From Dysgonomonas hofstadii (GTDB taxonomy: Bacteria > Bacteroidota > Bacteroidia > Bacteroidales > Dysgonomonadaceae): a stretch of DNA of 64,000 nt. Both the position numbers and the translations under genes were made by a program. Positions 8,535 through 19,504 of this stretch are shown piece by piece; within the stretch, counting starts at the first letter, position 1; each line of letters starts with the position of its first letter. Under the pieces are notes generated by a model. It searched no databases and had not been told where the DNA came from. It saw nothing but the letters and a program-made list of their open reading frames with translations. The stretch covers positions 186,001 through 250,000 of the forward strand of contig NZ_JACIEP010000003.1 of the NCBI RefSeq assembly GCF_014196915.1, given 5' to 3'.

Positions 8535-9491
8535 ATGAAAAAACTATATATTACCTCGTTGGTAGTGTTGTTTATGGTTTCTAGCCTATCGGCACAGACT
8601 GAAAAAGTAGAGTCAATAGCTTTTGGCAATATGGATACCTGGATGGTGAGAAAAATAAAAGAATCGGGTATTATTGGGGGAAATACCAGATATCTGTACG
8701 AGATTACTAAAGGAGATACACTTGTCGATGCCGCATATAAGAATACATCATCTCCCTGGGCGACGTCTTCGGTATTGGCAAAGGTAAAAGGTGTAACTAA
8801 GACAAGTATTACTGTTTTCCCGGAGCAAAGGGGAAGCGGACATTGTGCGCGGCTGGAAACAAGGATAGAAAATGTTAAAGTGCTGGGACTTATTAATATA
8901 AACGTACTAGCCAGTGGCACTATATTTCTGGGAGAAATGATTGAGCCGATAACGAGCACAGATAACCCGCAATCGAAACTGATAACGGGAATAGCTTTTA
9001 CTGGTCGTCCCAAATATCTGCAATATGACTATAAGGTAACTACCGGAGGGGATTGTATAAGGTCGACAGGTTTCAGTGGTCAGAAAAAAGTTGACAGAAA
9101 AGATATGGCCGAAGTACAGATACTATTGCAATACCGTTGGGAAGATGCTGATGGCAATGTATATGCAAAAAGAGTGGGTACAGGCTGGGAACGTTTCCAG
9201 AATTCTGTTGAAAGCTGGCAAAATAATCACCGTCTCGAGGTTCATTACGGTGATGTAACTGCAAAAAGTTTCTATGGCTCTTATATGGGACTAAAAGATA
9301 AGGAAGAAACATACTATTATACAAAGAATAGTAAGGGTAAAATGGTGCCGATACGCGAAGTCGCATGGGCTGCTCCGGATGAAAAAGTAACTCATTTGAT
9401 CGTTCAATTCTCGTCCAGTAATGGAGGCGCATATACAGGAAGCATCAATAGCCGGCTATGGATAGATAATGTCAAATTAGTTTATAAATAG
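8535..9491 (+). CDS. Secreted PCMD-like protein
   Basis: A 318-residue protein with a signal peptide ending SLSAQ and a beta-rich body. The opening (FGNMDTWMVRKIKESGIIGG), the SPWATSSVLAKVKG stretch and the RLWIDNVKLVY ending resemble the putative carbohydrate-metabolism (PCMD) domain common in secreted Bacteroidota proteins, which has a jelly-roll fold and binds glycans. The match is from memory of the family pattern, so the assignment is moderate. It is third in the operon with the Omp85-like barrel and the phosphoethanolamine transferase. Confidence 0.55.
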   Translation: MKKLYITSLVVLFMVSSLSAQTEKVESIAFGNMDTWMVRKIKESGIIGGNTRYLYEITKGDTLVDAAYKNTSSPWATSSVLAKVKGVTKTSITVFPEQRGSGHCARLETRIENVKVLGLININVLASGTIFLGEMIEPITSTDNPQSKLITGIAFTGRPKYLQYDYKVTTGGDCIRSTGFSGQKKVDRKDMAEVQILLQYRWEDADGNVYAKRVGTGWERFQNSVESWQNNHRLEVHYGDVTAKSFYGSYMGLKDKEETYYYTKNSKGKMVPIREVAWAAPDEKVTHLIVQFSSSNGGAYTGSINSRLWIDNVKLVYK

Positions 9492-9499
9492 GAATAAAA

Positions 9500-9654
9500 A
9501 AGAGGGTGTGTCAAAAGTCAAACTGCTCTATTAAAGTGTTATCCTCTTTGTCATTCTGAATGTAATGAAGAATCTCAACCCTCCGGACACGAGATGTTTC
9601 ACTCCGTTCAACATGACAAAAAGAAAGTAAAAATTACTTTTGACACACCCTCTT
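9500..9654. repeat. 155-bp element with 19-bp terminal inverted repeats and inner palindrome
   Basis: AAGAGGGTGTGTCAAAAGT (9500-9518) is matched perfectly in inverted orientation at 9636-9654. Inside, 9547-9620 is a second, imperfect palindrome that begins TTTGTCATTCTGAA and ends ATGACAAA. The element fills the gap between two convergent genes, so as RNA it could act as a bidirectional terminator. Its nested form resembles a MITE or REP-like dispersed repeat. A relative of the inner part lies at 29660-29746. Confidence 0.7.
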
Positions 9655-9674
9655 CTCTTTTATAATTGTGATTA

Positions 9675-10277
9675 TTATTTCACATAACCTATAGCCTGAA
9701 CAATAGTTATTTCCTGATTATCTGCCAATTTCATAGCTTTATGCAGATCAGGCCTTTGGAATGAAGCCCGCACAACAGAACCTAATCCAGCCGAAGCACA
9801 ATACAGATATACATTCTGGGCAATGAACCCGCTGTCGATAAATCCGGCTTCACGGTTCGAAGCCTTACTCATATCGGCCACGTAAACAAGGGTTAGGGAT
9901 GCATTTTCCGATATATTAGCTTGTCCCAGGGCCTGTCTGAAATCACCTTTCTGTATAAGTTTTAAGATGTTTGCCTTAGCGTTGTAAAGGTATATACCTG
10001 TATCAAAGACAACATACACGTCCATTTCCTGACGATTTTGCGATGTAGGTACAACACGTTTGTCCTCCCGGTTAAATCCGTTAGCCGCCCATAGCAGATC
10101 CGACAAAGTTTGCGCCGGCAGATCCTTTTTCTCGAAGCTGCGGTTCGACTGACGTTCGTTCATTGCATCCAGTAATGGCTTTCCTCCCGTTTTTGTGGGT
10201 GCGTTCAATGGTATATCCTGTGCCGAAAGGCAACTTATAAAAGATAACAGCAAGATTGTGAATAGTCCTTTTTTCAT
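9675..10277 (-). CDS. Exported nitroreductase-family (SagB/ThcOx-like) protein
   Basis: A 200-residue flavin oxidoreductase-type protein. After a signal peptide (SCLSAQ) it shows the nitroreductase opening: a RQSNRSFEKKDLPAQTLSDL stretch with LLWAANGFNR, then VPTSQNRQEMDVYVV. Later segments (SGFIAQNVYLYCASAGLGSVVRA) form the FMN/dimer helices, and it ends with the GYVK strand. The family binds FMN and reduces or oxidises small substrates. Export to the periplasm is unusual among well-studied members but recurs in anaerobes. The substrate is unknown. It stands alone, divergent from the DUF4105 gene. Confidence 0.8.
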   Translation of the reverse strand: MKKGLFTILLLSFISCLSAQDIPLNAPTKTGGKPLLDAMNERQSNRSFEKKDLPAQTLSDLLWAANGFNREDKRVVPTSQNRQEMDVYVVFDTGIYLYNAKANILKLIQKGDFRQALGQANISENASLTLVYVADMSKASNREAGFIDSGFIAQNVYLYCASAGLGSVVRASFQRPDLHKAMKLADNQEITIVQAIGYVK

Positions 10278-10421
10278 ACGAGTATACTTTTTAAAAATTT
10301 CTGTTTAAATTTATATAATATCATTGTCATTATCTACATAAATATGTTCGTTTTTAAGTAAAATTCACATCATAATAACGAATGAAGAGTCTGACTTAGC
10401 ACATTCTTTTAACGGATATCT

Positions 10422-10429
10422 TATCTTTG
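10422..10429 (+). promoter_or_regulatory. -7 promoter element of the DUF4105 gene
   Basis: TATCTTTG matches TAnnTTTG. Its last three bases are the TTG at 10427 that could be mistaken for a start codon. This argues for initiation at the ATG at 10445. No clear -33 element is seen. Confidence 0.55.
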
Positions 10430-10444
10430 TGCATAAATAAAAAT

Positions 10445-11677
10445 ATGATGCGTAAATATATTATACTCCTTATACTAATCACCGGATTCGTGCAGTTAAC
10501 CAAAGCTCAGAAAGAATATATATTTCCTGTAACACTGAGCGATTCGGCGCAAATCAGCCTTCTCACAAATCAGCCTTGGGATGAAGCTGTTTATTCTTTG
10601 TTCGGGCATGCATCTATGCGGGTAAAAGATCCTGTGCAGAATTTCGACTTCGCCTTTAATTTCGGTATCTTCAATATGAGTAAGGATAATTTCATATTGT
10701 TATTCGTCAAAGGCGAGACCGACTACATGGTTGCCGCTATTCCTTTCCATTACTATTATCTGGACTATCAGGAAAAAGGAACAAGTATCATAGAACAGAT
10801 CTTAAACCTTACACAGGAAGAAAAACAGGAAATATATGACGCCTTTCTGATAAATATCAGACCAGAAAACAGGGAATACCGGTACAATTATTTCTATGAC
10901 AACTGCGCCACCCGTCCCCGTGATATACTGGAGAAGTACATAAAAGGTAAAATAAATTATATCCCTACAGGTAAAGACCAGTCGTACCGTGATCTTGTGC
11001 ACGAATGCACTAAAGTACGGTCATGGTTCGAATTTGGGGTTGATCTTGTGATTGGTTCCGAGGCTGATAAGACAATAAATGACAGGCAAAAAGATTTCCT
11101 TCCCGAATATCTGATGAATGCTTATCAGGGAGCGACAGTCCGGAATGACAGTATTTCCCGCGAACTGGTTCTTTCCAGGTCAATATTACTAGAACCGGCG
11201 CCATTGAGTAAAGATATTCCGGTAAAACCTGTCCATGCAGGGATTTTGTTATTAATTATTACAATTGCTATTTCTATCTTAACTTACAAAAAAAGAGAAT
11301 TTAAGGCCGCTCATATTTTTGATACAATATTATTCTTAATAGCTGGTATTGCGGGATTTATCATATTTTTCCTGATGTTTTTTTCGGAGCATCCATGTAC
11401 TTATCCTAACTGGAATATCATATGGCTGAATCCATTGCAATTGATCGCAGCCTTTTTATTCTTTGCAAAATCACTGGCAAAGTATCTAAGTTATTATCAT
11501 TTTATTAACTTTGTGGCGCTTTTAGCATTTCTTTTGGCATGGAGTTTGATACCACAACAATTAGAAATAGCATTTATTCCGTATATCTTATCTATTGCGA
11601 TCAGATCTGGAATGAACATTTTACAGGTAAAAAAGTTAAATAAGAAAGCTGATTACAGCTTGCCCAGAGCAAAATGA
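10445..11677 (+). CDS. DUF4105 (Lnb N-terminal-like) membrane protein
   Basis: A protein of 410 residues from the ATG at 10445. A longer frame starts at a TTG at 10427, but that TTG lies inside the -7 box. After a signal peptide (LTKAQ) comes a periplasmic DUF4105 domain with SLFGHASMRV and YFYDNCATRPRD. The Gly-His and Asn-Cys pair suggests a cysteine-hydrolase-like site, although the family's activity is not established here. The C-terminal 150 residues hold about five membrane segments. Its stop overlaps the next start (ATGA), so it is coupled to the phosphatase-fold gene. Confidence 0.75.
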   Translation: MMRKYIILLILITGFVQLTKAQKEYIFPVTLSDSAQISLLTNQPWDEAVYSLFGHASMRVKDPVQNFDFAFNFGIFNMSKDNFILLFVKGETDYMVAAIPFHYYYLDYQEKGTSIIEQILNLTQEEKQEIYDAFLINIRPENREYRYNYFYDNCATRPRDILEKYIKGKINYIPTGKDQSYRDLVHECTKVRSWFEFGVDLVIGSEADKTINDRQKDFLPEYLMNAYQGATVRNDSISRELVLSRSILLEPAPLSKDIPVKPVHAGILLLIITIAISILTYKKREFKAAHIFDTILFLIAGIAGFIIFFLMFFSEHPCTYPNWNIIWLNPLQLIAAFLFFAKSLAKYLSYYHFINFVALLAFLLAWSLIPQQLEIAFIPYILSIAIRSGMNILQVKKLNKKADYSLPRAK

Positions 11678-13260
11678 TAAGAATAATAACCTCTTTAGTC
11701 GCAGTATTAACAATATCTTCCATACAGGCTCAATCGACTGTAAGGGAGACACCTAAGCTTGTAATTGGTATTACTATCGACCAGTTGCGGGGCGATTATC
11801 TGGAGTTATTCCAGCATACATTTACCCAGAGAGGCTTTAAAAGGCTTTTGAGCGAAGGATTGGTCTATCAGAACATAAAGTACGACTTTCCTAATCTCGA
11901 CGATGCATCTGCCATAGCTACCATTTATACGGGCACAATGCCGTTTTATCACGGGATAGTAGGCAATAAAAAGTATCTGGCTGCTAAGCAACAGGAGGTA
12001 TCTACATTTGCCGACGATAATTTTCTGGGAAATTATACACAAGATAAGGTTTCACCTTTAGCAATAAAAACCTCTACCATAACAGATGAATTAAAGATCG
12101 CCACCGGTGGCTCATCCGATGTGTATTCATTTGCTCCGAATATTTCCCAGGCTCTTATAACTGCCGGATTGAGGGGTAACACTGCGTACTGGGTGGATGA
12201 CTACACTGGAAAATGGGCTTCATCTACATATTATGGGGCTTTTTACTGGTCTGTAGACCAGGAAAACCGCAGTAATTATGATTTTTCGGTAAAGGCCAAA
12301 ACCTCGAAATGGACTCCATTACTTAATATGGGTGATTATAAGGCATTCCCTTTTTTACAGGGCGTCTCGTATTTTACTCATGAAACAAGTTCTGGGACAG
12401 ATGCTTTTGTCAGGATAAAACAAACTCCTGCCATAAATGAGAATGTGACATCGATGGCAATGACAGTCTTAAACAAGGCTGAACTGGGAAAACGAATTGC
12501 TCCGGATTTCCTTTCATTGACTTTCTATGCCGGAAATTATGGTAATACATCTGATTATTCTGTTGAGATACAGGATACATATGCCCGCCTCGACAGGGAT
12601 ATTGAAAAAATACTGGATGAAGTTGAAAAGACTGTCGGATTAAGAAACGCCCTGATCTTCGTTACTTCTACAGGCTATTATAACTCTAACGAATCGGACA
12701 ATTCGGGAAAACAAAATATACCTGAACGCAAGTTTTATGTAAACCGTTGCGAAGCTCTGCTCAATATGTATTTGATGGCCATATATGGCAGGGACAGCAA
12801 ATGGGTTGATAAATTATATAACGGACAGGTTTACCTGAACCGTGAGCTGATCAAACAAAAGAATATATCGTTACAGGAAATCCAGAACAAGGCTGCTGAG
12901 TTTGTTTCCGAGTTTACCGGAGTACAAGAAGTTTATACAACCTATCAGTTACAGCATGGACAATGGAATCCGGTGATGGAATTCTACAAAAACGGTTATA
13001 CCCAGGAAACAACCGGAGATCTATTTGTAGAACTGCAACCAGGTTATAAAATAGTAAATGATCAGGATCCTTCTTTCAAGGAAAAGCAGGTACGCAACAA
13101 TGCTGTTGTATGCCCTGTTATTTTTTTTGGAAACAGCATCAAGCCCGAACGGATTAAAAGAACGATAAAGGCTACCGAAATAGCGCCTACTGTATCGTAT
13201 ATCATGCGCATACGTTCGCCGAATGCGGCAAAAGAAGAAGCTTTATCCGAATTACTCTGA
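11674..13260 (+). CDS. Alkaline-phosphatase-superfamily protein, probable pseudoenzyme
   Basis: A 528-residue exported protein (signal peptide to SIQAQ) with the type I phosphodiesterase/PafA-like fold. Preserved parts are ITIDQLRGD (Asp36, first metal ligand), DDASAIATIYTGTMPFYHGIVGN with Ser79 at the nucleophile position, and CPVIFFG near the end. The remaining metal ligands look lost. Where active relatives have DYxGHxxG this protein has FYAGNYG (284-290). Where they have TADHG it has TSTGY (331-335). The His before the final strand is also absent. It is therefore likely to bind or scaffold rather than hydrolyse. It overlaps the DUF4105 gene by 4 bp and lies 93 bp before secA. Confidence 0.8.
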   Translation: MIRIITSLVAVLTISSIQAQSTVRETPKLVIGITIDQLRGDYLELFQHTFTQRGFKRLLSEGLVYQNIKYDFPNLDDASAIATIYTGTMPFYHGIVGNKKYLAAKQQEVSTFADDNFLGNYTQDKVSPLAIKTSTITDELKIATGGSSDVYSFAPNISQALITAGLRGNTAYWVDDYTGKWASSTYYGAFYWSVDQENRSNYDFSVKAKTSKWTPLLNMGDYKAFPFLQGVSYFTHETSSGTDAFVRIKQTPAINENVTSMAMTVLNKAELGKRIAPDFLSLTFYAGNYGNTSDYSVEIQDTYARLDRDIEKILDEVEKTVGLRNALIFVTSTGYYNSNESDNSGKQNIPERKFYVNRCEALLNMYLMAIYGRDSKWVDKLYNGQVYLNRELIKQKNISLQEIQNKAAEFVSEFTGVQEVYTTYQLQHGQWNPVMEFYKNGYTQETTGDLFVELQPGYKIVNDQDPSFKEKQVRNNAVVCPVIFFGNSIKPERIKRTIKATEIAPTVSYIMRIRSPNAAKEEALSELL

Positions 13261-13353
13261 ACAGCTAACAGTCAATAGTTAACTGTTAACAATGAAAATG
13301 AGTAATCTTGAAATTTTTAAATATTAAATCTTGAAATAAAAAAATAAATATAT

Positions 13354-16300
13354 ATGGGATTCGCTGATTTTTTAACATCATTATTCGGAAACAAATCTCA
13401 ACGCGACTTAAAAGAGATTAATCCGTATGTAGACCGTATACAAACTGTATATCCTGAAATAGAACGTCTGTCGAACGACGAGCTGCGTGCCAAAACCGCA
13501 GAGATCAGACAGCAGGTTCAGGATTATGTAGCTACGGAAAAAAATAAAATTGTAGAACTGAAAGCTAAAGTTGAAACACTCGAAATAGACGAGCGTGAAG
13601 AAATCTGGGCTGAAGTTGATAAGCTGGAAAAAGAAGTAATGGACAAATACGAAGAAGTACTCGACAAGGTGCTTCCTGAAGCTTTTTCCATTATGAAAGA
13701 TACCGCCCGCCGTTTTACGCAAAATGAAGAGATTGTAGTAACAGCGACTGATTTTGATAGGGAACTGGCTGAAATACATGATTTTGTTGATATAGATGGA
13801 GATAAAGCTATCTATCACAACCACTGGGTAGCAGGAGGAAATGAGATCGTTTGGGATATGATTCATTATGATGTACAGCTATTTGGTGGTACTGTGCTTC
13901 ATAAAGGTAAGATTGCCGAAATGGCTACAGGGGAAGGTAAAACCCTTGTGGGTACATTACCTGTATTCCTTAATGCGCTGACAGGCAACGGTGTGCATGT
14001 GGTAACGGTGAATGATTACCTGGCAAAACGTGACTCGGAGTGGATGGGGCCTATGTATATGTTCAATGGGCTTTCCGTAGATTGTATTGACAAGCATCAG
14101 CCTAACTCGGAAGGTCGTCGCAAAGCTTATCAGGCAGATATTACGTTCGGGACGAACAATGAATTCGGTTTCGACTACCTGCGTGATAATATGGCAATTA
14201 ACCCATCCGATCTGGTACAGCGCAAACATAACTTCGCTATTGTTGACGAGGTTGACTCCGTATTGATCGACGATGCCCGTACACCATTGATTATTTCAGG
14301 GCCGACACCTAAAGGCGAACAACAGCTTTTTGAAGAGTTCCGCCCACGTGTGGAAATAATCGTAAAAGCACAAAGAGATTTAGCCACAAAATTATTGGCT
14401 GAAGCAAAAGCGAAGATGAACTCGGAAGATAAAGAACAACAGAAAGAAGGTGCTTTCCTGTTATATCGTTCATTTAAAGGACTTCCCAAAAATAAACCAT
14501 TGATCAAGTTCCTGAGTGAGCCGGGTATCAAAGCTGCTATGCTGAAGACAGAAGAAGAATACATGGCTGAGCAGATGCGCCGGATGCATGAAGTTACAGA
14601 CGAACTTTATTTTGTAATCGATGAAAAGAATAACAGCATTGAGCTTACGGATAAGGGGATTGACCTGCTGACAGGTAATTCTGACGACCCGTTATTTTTC
14701 GTATTGCCAGATATTAGTTCTCAGCTATCCGAACTCGAAAATCTGACTGTATCTGATGGCGAGAAAGCACAGAAGAAAGACGAGATTATGCAGAATTACT
14801 CGATCAAGTCAGAACGTGTTCATACAGTAAATCAGCTGCTTAAAGCATATGCATTATTTGAGAAGGATGATGAATATGTTGTTATCGACAATAAAGTAAT
14901 GATCGTTGATGAGCAGACAGGCCGTATTATGGACGGACGCCGTTATTCTGACGGACTGCATCAGGCGATAGAGGCAAAAGAACGTGTAAAGGTAGAAGCT
15001 GCCACTCAGACATTCGCAACCATTACATTGCAGAATTATTTCCGTATGTACCACAAGCTTGCCGGTATGACAGGTACGGCGGAAACAGAAGCAGGTGAGT
15101 TGTGGAACATCTACAAACTGGATGTGGTAGTTATTCCTACTAACAAGCCAATTGCCCGTAACGATATGAACGACCGTATATATAAGACCAAACGTGAAAA
15201 ATATACGGCTGTTATACAGGAAATAGAAAAGCTTGTAAGTGAAGGACGTGCCGTACTGGTAGGTACAACTTCTGTTGAAATATCAGAATTACTGAGTAAG
15301 ATGCTTACCATGCGTAAGATCAAACATAATGTATTGAATGCCAAGTTACACCAGCGTGAAGCCGAGGTTGTTGCCCTTGCCGGACAGCCGGGAGCGGTTA
15401 CCATTGCTACCAATATGGCTGGTCGTGGTACCGACATTAAATTGGCGCCTAGCGTGAAAGAAGCGGGAGGTTTAGCAATCATTGGTACAGAGCGTCACGA
15501 ATCGCGCCGTGTAGACCGTCAGTTGCGTGGTCGTGCCGGACGTCAGGGTGACCCGGGATCATCAGTATTCTATATATCGCTGGAAGACGATTTGATGCGT
15601 TTATTCGCATCCGAGCGTATTGCAGGGATGATGGATAAGATGGGCTTCAAAGAAGGCGAAATGCTTGAGCATAACATGCTTAGCAAGTCTGTGGAGCGTG
15701 CCCAGAAGAAAGTAGAAGAAAATAACTTCGGTATCCGTAAGCGTTTGCTGGAGTATGACGATGTGATGAACTCGCAGCGTGAAGTGGTTTACAAACGCCG
15801 CCGTCATGCACTGATGGGAGAACGTATTGGCATCGATATTGTGAATATGTTCTACGATGCAGCAGTTAATTTATCAGAAGAATATGCTAACAATCTCGAT
15901 TACGAAGGATTAAAAATAGATCTGCTACGCTTGTTTGCTATCGAAGTACCATTTGACGAATCTGCATTCCGCTCGATGAAGCCGGAGGCTATATCAGATG
16001 CTATTTATGAGAAAGCAGTACAGAACTTCAAGCAAAAGATGGATCGTCTGGCAGAGATTGCTAACCCTGTGATCAAACAGGTTTTTGAAGAGCAGGGAGA
16101 TAAATTTGAGAATATACTTATTCCTATAACAGACGGAAAACGTATCTACAATATTTCATGTAATCTGAAAGAAGCCTACGAAACCGAGTCGAAGGATATT
16201 ATCAAATCTTTTGAAAAAGCAATTGTTCTCCATACGATAGACGAAGAGTGGAAAGAACACCTTCGCGAAATGGATGATTTGCGACAATCGGTACAGAATG

Positions 16301-16671
16301 CGAGCTATGAACAAAAAGATCCACTGTTGATCTATAAGCTTGAATCTTTCAACCTCTTCAAAACTATGTTGAATAGCATCAACTCGAAAGCTGTAACTAT
16401 ACTGATGCGTGGTCAGATACCGGTTCGTGAACCTGAACAGGTTCGTCAGGCTGCGCCGGAACAAAAAACTGATTATAGCCGCTATCGTACAGAAAAAGAT
16501 GATGTTGATCAAGGTGGAGGCGAACAAAGAAGACCGCCTATGCCGGGACAAGATCCAAACAGACCACGACCTACAGCTCCGATACATGTAGACAAGAAGC
16601 CGGGGCGAAATGATCCTTGTTTCTGCGGAAGTGGTAAAAAATATAAGAACTGCCACGGTAAAAACGAATAA
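13354..16671 (+). CDS. secA: Preprotein translocase ATPase SecA
   Basis: Motor that drives unfolded proteins through SecYEG. At 1105 residues it is about 200 longer than E. coli SecA, because of an acidic N-terminal insertion (about 55-105) and a second segment after [14 protein letters not shown] (about 315-420) typical of Bacteroidota. Walker A MATGEGKT is at 190-197; the helicase motifs [27 protein letters not shown] and [12 protein letters not shown] are intact. The C-terminal zinc SEC-C motif is C1089-x-C1091 then C1100-H1101, for SecB or ribosome contact. It probably has its own transcript, closed by the terminator at 16712. Confidence 0.97.
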   Translation: MGFADFLTSLFGNKSQRDLKEINPYVDRIQTVYPEIERLSNDELRAKTAEIRQQVQDYVATEKNKIVELKAKVETLEIDEREEIWAEVDKLEKEVMDKYEEVLDKVLPEAFSIMKDTARRFTQNEEIVVTATDFDRELAEIHDFVDIDGDKAIYHNHWVAGGNEIVWDMIHYDVQLFGGTVLHKGKIAEMATGEGKTLVGTLPVFLNALTGNGVHVVTVNDYLAKRDSEWMGPMYMFNGLSVDCIDKHQPNSEGRRKAYQADITFGTNNEFGFDYLRDNMAINPSDLVQRKHNFAIVDEVDSVLIDDARTPLIISGPTPKGEQQLFEEFRPRVEIIVKAQRDLATKLLAEAKAKMNSEDKEQQKEGAFLLYRSFKGLPKNKPLIKFLSEPGIKAAMLKTEEEYMAEQMRRMHEVTDELYFVIDEKNNSIELTDKGIDLLTGNSDDPLFFVLPDISSQLSELENLTVSDGEKAQKKDEIMQNYSIKSERVHTVNQLLKAYALFEKDDEYVVIDNKVMIVDEQTGRIMDGRRYSDGLHQAIEAKERVKVEAATQTFATITLQNYFRMYHKLAGMTGTAETEAGELWNIYKLDVVVIPTNKPIARNDMNDRIYKTKREKYTAVIQEIEKLVSEGRAVLVGTTSVEISELLSKMLTMRKIKHNVLNAKLHQREAEVVALAGQPGAVTIATNMAGRGTDIKLAPSVKEAGGLAIIGTERHESRRVDRQLRGRAGRQGDPGSSVFYISLEDDLMRLFASERIAGMMDKMGFKEGEMLEHNMLSKSVERAQKKVEENNFGIRKRLLEYDDVMNSQREVVYKRRRHALMGERIGIDIVNMFYDAAVNLSEEYANNLDYEGLKIDLLRLFAIEVPFDESAFRSMKPEAISDAIYEKAVQNFKQKMDRLAEIANPVIKQVFEEQGDKFENILIPITDGKRIYNISCNLKEAYETESKDIIKSFEKAIVLHTIDEEWKEHLREMDDLRQSVQNASYEQKDPLLIYKLESFNLFKTMLNSINSKAVTILMRGQIPVREPEQVRQAAPEQKTDYSRYRTEKDDVDQGGGEQRRPPMPGQDPNRPRPTAPIHVDKKPGRNDPCFCGSGKKYKNCHGKNE

Positions 16672-16711
16672 TTTTTTGACTGTTGAATTGAAGTAAAATT
16701 CATATAAATAA

Positions 16712-16747
16712 AAGCCCGGTAGATATATATACTTCCCGGGCTTTTTT
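16712..16747 (+). terminator. Rho-independent terminator of secA
   Basis: AAGCCCGG and CCGGGCTT form an 8-bp GC-rich stem around an AT loop. A run of six T follows directly. Confidence 0.88.
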
Positions 16748-16873
16748 GCGTCTGTATATTTTCATAATAAAAAGGAAATTTGTATCTTAGCATGTTTTTT
16801 AAACAGTCGTGAAAACCTTATCACAAAGGCTTTTTATAAATATTTGAGAATAAAAAAATTATCTTAAAATATA

Positions 16874-19480
16874 ATGGCAGAAGCAGAGGATAGAATTATT
16901 AAAATTAACATCGAGGACGAAATGAAATCTGCCTACATTGATTATTCAATGTCGGTAATTGTATCGAGAGCATTGCCCGATGTAAGGGACGGATTTAAAC
17001 CCGTTCACCGCCGTATCCTTTATGGTATGAGCGAATTAGGAAACACTTCAAATAAACCACACAAAAAATCAGCCAGGATCGTGGGGGAAGTATTAGGTAA
17101 ATACCACCCGCACGGAGACTCTTCGGTTTATTTTGCGATGGTGCGTATGGCTCAGGAATGGAGTATGCGCTATATGTTGGTTGACGGTCAGGGTAATATG
17201 GGTAGTGTTGACGGTGATAGTCCGGCAGCAATGCGTTATACCGAGGCCCGTCTGAGCCGTTTGGCAGAAGAAATGCTGAAAGACATAGATAAGGAAACTG
17301 TTGATTTTCAGCTTAACTTCGATGATACGTTGAAAGAACCTACGGTTCTTCCTACACGTATTCCGAATCTGCTTGTAAACGGAGCATCCGGTATTGCTGT
17401 TGGTATGGCTACCAATATGGCCCCTCACAATATGACAGAAGCTATTAATGCCACTATTGCATATATTGAAGACAAAGATATCGAGATCGAAGGTCTGATG
17501 GAGCACATAAAAGCTCCAGATTTCCCATCCGGTGGATTTATATATGGCTATCAGGGTGTTAAAGATGCCTTTGAAACTGGCCGTGGCCGGGTTATTATGC
17601 GTGGTCGTGCCGAAATAGAAATGGAAGGCAATCATGAAAAAATCGTAGTTACAGAAATACCATATCTGGTAAATAAAGCCGAACTGATCAAGCATATAGC
17701 CGATTTAGTCGGCGAAAAGAGACTGGATGGCATCAGCAATGTAAACGATGAATCAGACCGTCAGGGAATGCGTATCGTTGTCGATGTTAAGCGTGATGCG
17801 AATGCGAATGTTGTGCTTAACAAGTTATATAAGCTTACAGCATTACAGTCTTCATTCAGTGTTAATAACATCGCTTTGGTAAAAGGCCGTCCACGTACGC
17901 TGAATCTTAAAGACATGATTTCCGCATTTGTAGAACACAGAATAGATGTGGTTATTCGTCGTACTAATTTCGATTTACGTAAAGCGGAAGAACGGGCACA
18001 TATACTTGAGGGATTGATTATTGCCTCTGACAATATTGACGAAGTGATAGCAATAATCAGAGCGTCTAAATCTCCACAGGAGGCTATAGAAACATTGATG
18101 GAGAGATTTTCTCTTTCTGATCTCCAGGCTCGTGCGATCGTAGAAATGCGTCTGCGTCAGTTGACAGGACTTGAACAGGATAAATTACATAATGAATATG
18201 ATGAAGTTCAGAAACTGATCGCATATTTAAAAGAAATTCTTGAGAATGAAGAGCTTCGCATGACTGTTATTAAAAATGAATTAATCGAAGTAAGAGACAA
18301 ATACGGAGACAAACGTCGTACAGAGATAGTTTATGCATCAGAGGAACTTAATCCGGAGGATTTCTATTCCAATGACGAAATGATTATTACTGTTTCTCAT
18401 TTAGGCTATATTAAGCGTACTCCGCTAAGCGAATTCAGGGCTCAAAACAGAGGTGGAGTAGGGGCAAAAGGCTCGGAAACACGTAATGAAGACTTTATTG
18501 AGCATATTTATCCGGCTTCGATGCACAATTACATCTTGCTGTTTACCCAAAAAGGAAGATGCTACTGGTTACGTGTATTTGATATACCGGAAGGTACCAA
18601 GAATTCGAAAGGGCGTGCAATACAGAATCTTCTAAATATAGAATCGGATGATAAAGCAACAGCATTTATACGTGTCAGAGGGTTCGGTGATAAAGAATAT
18701 ATTAATACGCACTATCTTGTATTCTGTACTAAACAAGGAGTTATTAAGAAAACAAGCCTTGAAGCATATTCCCGTCCACGTCAGAATGGTGTTAATGCGA
18801 TAACTATACGTGAAGACGATAAAGTGATAGAAGTGCTTATGACTGACGGTGATAGTGAAATCCTTATAGCTAACCGTAATGGGCGCGCTATACGTTTCCA
18901 TGAATCGGAAGTCCGCGAAATGGGACGTACAGCCACTGGAGTTCGAGGTATGCGTATTGATGAAGACGGAGAAGATGAAGTTGTAGGCATGCTTGCTATG
19001 TCGAAAGAAGCACAAAAAACTGAAACTATTATGGTAGTTTCGGAACAGGGTTATGGTAAGCGAACAAATCTGAATGATAAAGACGAAGAGGGTAACGAAA
19101 TCCTTGATGAAAACGGCAATATTGTACCTGTTTACCGGATTACCAGCCGTGGAGGGAAGGGCGTTAAAACCATGAATATTACAGACAAAACAGGTAAGCT
19201 GGTTTCGATTAATAGTGTTACTGATGATAACGATTTAATGATTATTAACAAGTCTGGTATAACAATTCGTCTAAAAGTTTCAGATATTCGCACTATGGGA
19301 CGTGCTACACAGGGCGTAAGACTTATAAATCTGGGTAAAAGGAATGATGAAATAGCCTCTGTGTGTAAGGTTGAATCAGAACCAGAAGATGAAGATATAA
19401 ATGACATAGATTTAGATTTATCTGATGATAGTAATGACGATAACACAACAGACACAAATAACTTTGAAGTAACAGAATAG
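16874..19480 (+). CDS. gyrA: DNA gyrase subunit A
   Basis: Breakage-reunion subunit of gyrase, 868 residues. The catalytic Tyr122 lies in [10 protein letters not shown]. The quinolone-determining region reads [17 protein letters not shown] (78-94), with Ser83 unmutated in E. coli numbering. The GyrA box [10 protein letters not shown] (524-533) marks it as gyrase rather than ParC, since it is needed for DNA wrapping. Six beta-pinwheel repeats follow, and the C-terminus is a highly acidic Asp/Glu/Asn tail. A TPR gene starts 24 bp downstream and is likely cotranscribed. Confidence 0.96.
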   Translation: MAEAEDRIIKINIEDEMKSAYIDYSMSVIVSRALPDVRDGFKPVHRRILYGMSELGNTSNKPHKKSARIVGEVLGKYHPHGDSSVYFAMVRMAQEWSMRYMLVDGQGNMGSVDGDSPAAMRYTEARLSRLAEEMLKDIDKETVDFQLNFDDTLKEPTVLPTRIPNLLVNGASGIAVGMATNMAPHNMTEAINATIAYIEDKDIEIEGLMEHIKAPDFPSGGFIYGYQGVKDAFETGRGRVIMRGRAEIEMEGNHEKIVVTEIPYLVNKAELIKHIADLVGEKRLDGISNVNDESDRQGMRIVVDVKRDANANVVLNKLYKLTALQSSFSVNNIALVKGRPRTLNLKDMISAFVEHRIDVVIRRTNFDLRKAEERAHILEGLIIASDNIDEVIAIIRASKSPQEAIETLMERFSLSDLQARAIVEMRLRQLTGLEQDKLHNEYDEVQKLIAYLKEILENEELRMTVIKNELIEVRDKYGDKRRTEIVYASEELNPEDFYSNDEMIITVSHLGYIKRTPLSEFRAQNRGGVGAKGSETRNEDFIEHIYPASMHNYILLFTQKGRCYWLRVFDIPEGTKNSKGRAIQNLLNIESDDKATAFIRVRGFGDKEYINTHYLVFCTKQGVIKKTSLEAYSRPRQNGVNAITIREDDKVIEVLMTDGDSEILIANRNGRAIRFHESEVREMGRTATGVRGMRIDEDGEDEVVGMLAMSKEAQKTETIMVVSEQGYGKRTNLNDKDEEGNEILDENGNIVPVYRITSRGGKGVKTMNITDKTGKLVSINSVTDDNDLMIINKSGITIRLKVSDIRTMGRATQGVRLINLGKRNDEIASVCKVESEPEDEDINDIDLDLSDDSNDDNTTDTNNFEVTE

Positions 19481-19504
19481 ATAATTAATTTAAAAACAGG
19501 TAAT

